From contig NZ_CP121663.1 in assembly GCF_029714285.1 (NCBI RefSeq), positions 744,001-808,000 of the forward strand: a stretch of 64,000 nucleotides of DNA, in the 5' to 3' direction. Below are positions 62,058 through 64,000 of the stretch, in pieces. A program made the position numbers and the translations under genes. Every line of letters begins with the position of its first letter. Positions within the stretch are counted from its first letter, which is position 1. The notes beneath the pieces were generated by a model. The model saw only the letters and a program-made list of their open reading frames with translations. It made no database searches and was not told the origin of the DNA. Source of the DNA: Rhizobium sp. CB3090 (lineage in GTDB: Bacteria > Pseudomonadota > Alphaproteobacteria > Rhizobiales > Rhizobiaceae).

Positions 62058-63173
62058 CTATTCCGCAAGGCGGCCGCCGAGCATCGGCGTCGGGACGCCC
62101 GTTGTGCCGGGGAAGCTGATCGGCAGGCCTCGGAGTACCCGCACGGCCAAAAATGCGAAACATTCGGCCTCGACGGCGTCTCCACGCCAACCGAGCGTTT
62201 CTGCCGAAATCGGCTCGACGCCTGCACGGGTCCTGAGCATCGACATGATCGTCGGATTGCGGCGGCCGCCGCCGCTGACCACCAGCTTCTTCGGGCGGCG
62301 GGGCAGCAAATCCAAGGCCTTGCCGACCGCTGCCGCTGTAAAGGCAGAAAGCGTTGCGGCGCCGTCTTCGGGGCTAAGGCCGTCGGCCATGGAGGCGCCG
62401 AAGTCGAAGCGATCCAGCGATTTCGGATAGGGGGCACTGAGATAAGGGTGTTCCAGCAACTTCGCGAGCCTCGCCTCATCCACCTTGCCTGCTTTGCCGA
62501 GCGCGCCGTCCCTGTCCATCTCGCCAAGGCCGTGGGATTTGACGAAATCATTGAGCGGCGCATTGGCCGGTCCGGTGTCGAAGGCGACGAAATTGCCCTC
62601 GCCATCCGACCAGGTGATATTGGCGACGCCGCCGAGATTGAGGATAGCGGTATCGTCTCCGGCGCCGGCGCGTCGCAGCAGGGCGGTATGGTAGACGGCA
62701 GCAAGGGGCGCGCCCTGACCGCCGGCGCGCACGTCGGCAGAACGGAAGTCGTAGGCGACCTTGGTGCCAAGGATGGAACGCATCAGCTCGCCATCGCCGA
62801 GTTGGCGCGTATCGCCGCGGCGTTCCTTTTGCGGTGCGCGATGCAGCACGGTCTGACCGTGGAAGCCGACCACGCCGATATCGGCCATCCTCAGCCCATA
62901 GCTTTCAACGAGGTCCCTCACCGCGTCCGACTGGGCACGCGTCAATGCTTCCTCGGCTTTTCTGAAGATTTCCGGCTCCGGCCCGTTGAAATTCCAGACC
63001 CGGGCCTGCGCCAGAGTCTCTTCCAGCAGCGTCCTGATCCATTCCGGATAGGGTGCCAGCACATAGGGACCGAACTCCTCAATCCGCTCGCCATCCGTCT
63101 TGAGCAGAGCAACATCGATATTGCCGTCGAGAACGGTTCCGGTCATCAGACCGACGGCCCAGATTGGTTCCAT
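62058..63173 (-). CDS. anmK: Anhydro-N-acetylmuramic acid kinase
   Basis: A 371-residue sugar kinase of the AnmK family, which opens and phosphorylates 1,6-anhydro-MurNAc from cell-wall recycling. The N-terminus [16 protein letters not shown] is the family ATP-binding start, followed by [34 protein letters not shown] and [18 protein letters not shown] lies upstream of the ATG at 63173. It is ten bases downstream of the stop of a serine hydrolase gene, so the two are one operon. Confidence 0.94.
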   Translation of the reverse strand: MEPIWAVGLMTGTVLDGNIDVALLKTDGERIEEFGPYVLAPYPEWIRTLLEETLAQARVWNFNGPEPEIFRKAEEALTRAQSDAVRDLVESYGLRMADIGVVGFHGQTVLHRAPQKERRGDTRQLGDGELMRSILGTKVAYDFRSADVRAGGQGAPLAAVYHTALLRRAGAGDDTAILNLGGVANITWSDGEGNFVAFDTGPANAPLNDFVKSHGLGEMDRDGALGKAGKVDEARLAKLLEHPYLSAPYPKSLDRFDFGASMADGLSPEDGAATLSAFTAAAVGKALDLLPRRPKKLVVSGGGRRNPTIMSMLRTRAGVEPISAETLGWRGDAVEAECFAFLAVRVLRGLPISFPGTTGVPTPMLGGRLAE

Positions 63174-63183
63174 GATCAAGCTC

Positions 63184-64000
63184 CTAAGCTCTGTTGACGA
63201 GATCGCCGACGGTCTGACGAAGCGCCACGATGCCGCTGTCGAAATGGCGTGTCGGGTGAATACGGTTGGTGAGCAAGGTCCACGCCCTGCCCTTGTCGAA
63301 ATCGATCCAGAGACCGGTGCCGGTGAAGCCGGTATGGCCGATCGTACCCGGCGAGCACAGCCCGCCGCCGGACCAGCCGTCATGGGGCCGCTCCCATCCA
63401 TGGGTGCGTGTGGCGGATAACGGCGTGCGCATCAATGCAATGGAGCGCTCGGATGCGCCGGAGCCGGTGAGCAGACCCATGGCAAAATCGAGGACCGAGG
63501 CTGCCGTGCCAAACAGGCCGGCATGGCCGGCGCCCTGCAGGGCGGAGCAATTGTCATCATGGACCTCGCCCGAGAGAATGCGGTGGCGCCAGGTGCAATC
63601 CTCCGTCGCTGCGGCTTCATCGGGTGCGACGGAAAAAGCGAAGCCCGGCCCGGCATCCATATCGCGGATCGTCTGTCCCGTCAGGCGCTCCAGTGCAAGC
63701 CCAAGCAAAATGAAGTTGATATCGGAATAGACAGGCGGACCGGCCCGCCATTCGCGCTGCAGAACGAAAGCGCGCAGCAGGTCGGGATCGCGGCCGTAGG
63801 TATAAAGCGGCTCGACAGCCGGAAAGGGTGTCTCATGGCCAAGGCATTGGCGAAAAGTTACCTTCCGTTCCCAGGCGGCCGCATCATATTGGCGCAGATC
63901 CGGCAGCAGCGTAATCAGCGGCGCATCGAGATCGATCGTACCGGCTTCCGCCAAAGCCAGGATGCGCGGCGTGGTGAAAATGACCTTGGTCAGCGAGGCC
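63184..64000 (-). CDS. Beta-lactamase-like serine hydrolase (N-terminus cut by window edge)
   Basis: At least 272 residues of a class C beta-lactamase/penicillin-binding-type hydrolase. Its 5' end lies outside the window. The first visible residues, ASLTKV, contain the S-x-x-K catalytic motif at the usual place. [19 protein letters not shown] holds the Y-x-N motif (YSDIN) and [10 protein letters not shown] the C-terminal H/K-T-G motif. Operon position next to anmK suggests a role in muropeptide processing rather than drug resistance (inference). Confidence 0.85.
   Translation of the reverse strand, partial: ASLTKVIFTTPRILALAEAGTIDLDAPLITLLPDLRQYDAAAWERKVTFRQCLGHETPFPAVEPLYTYGRDPDLLRAFVLQREWRAGPPVYSDINFILLGLALERLTGQTIRDMDAGPGFAFSVAPDEAAATEDCTWRHRILSGEVHDDNCSALQGAGHAGLFGTAASVLDFAMGLLTGSGASERSIALMRTPLSATRTHGWERPHDGWSGGGLCSPGTIGHTGFTGTGLWIDFDKGRAWTLLTNRIHPTRHFDSGIVALRQTVGDLVNRA

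Overview
The window looks like a chromosome or chromid segment of a Rhizobium-type alphaproteobacterium. This is inferred from the high-GC coding style, the dense sugar and amine catabolic genes each with a dedicated LysR, GntR, TetR, LacI or AraC regulator, and two copies of a rhizobial-type short intergenic repeat (3485-3552 and 27946-28048). I see no rRNA, tRNA, CRISPR, phage or transposase genes. Both ends cut through genes: a LysR regulator at the left edge and a serine hydrolase at the right edge.

Layout. 1-2.6 kb: a LysR regulator divergent from an SDR with a degenerate active site, then a branched-chain-amino-acid-type binding protein ending in a clear terminator. 2.6-6.9 kb: a three-gene sugar catabolic cluster (isomerase/epimerase, DUF993/DHDPS-like aldolase, Gfo/Idh/MocA oxidoreductase) with a TetR gene. 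Two matching palindromes (5916-5929, 6849-6862) suggest the TetR operator. 7-9.2 kb: a flavoprotein and an epimerase-like protein. 9.3-15.2 kb: a GntR divergon with a three-part TrpXYZ-like ABC transporter, kynureninase and a kynurenine-formamidase-like hydrolase, which reads as an uptake and degradation unit for a kynurenine-pathway compound. 15.2-17.4 kb: a VOC protein and an MscS channel. 17.4-25.4 kb: mannonate dehydratase divergent from a FadR-type regulator, then a GH2 beta-mannosidase and a 1086-residue GH94-like phosphorylase. 25.5-34 kb: general-function genes (DUF2161, a DegP protease, a GGDEF-EAL protein, a J-domain protein, DUF899, a hybrid histidine kinase). 34-37 kb: an M24 peptidase and a GntR gene, divergent from a second DHDPS-family lyase.

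37.2-40.4 kb: a small membrane protein and a DUF1800/DUF1501 pair. 40.5-43.8 kb: a GH38 alpha-mannosidase preceded by fragments that look like remains of a transporter operon. 43.8-46 kb: a fosmidomycin-resistance-type MFS exporter divergent from an AraC regulator. 46-56.1 kb: a LacI-controlled oligosaccharide operon (binding protein, two permeases, GH127 beta-L-arabinofuranosidase, ATPase), followed by a third DHDPS-family enzyme, a 28-codon SDR remnant and a GMC oxidoreductase. LacI probably starts at CTG, just downstream of two tandem operators. 56.4-62 kb: guanine deaminase, a lytic transglycosylase, a LysR/MFS divergon and a flavin reductase. 62-64 kb: anhydro-MurNAc kinase and a beta-lactamase-like serine hydrolase, a peptidoglycan-recycling pair.

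The recurring design is a local regulator transcribed away from, or just ahead of, a transporter and catabolic enzymes, with inverted repeats in the shared control region. No single clearly unprecedented system stands out. The strongest leads are the kynurenine uptake divergon, the TetR sugar cluster, and the GH94-like phosphorylase next to beta-mannosidase and UxuA.
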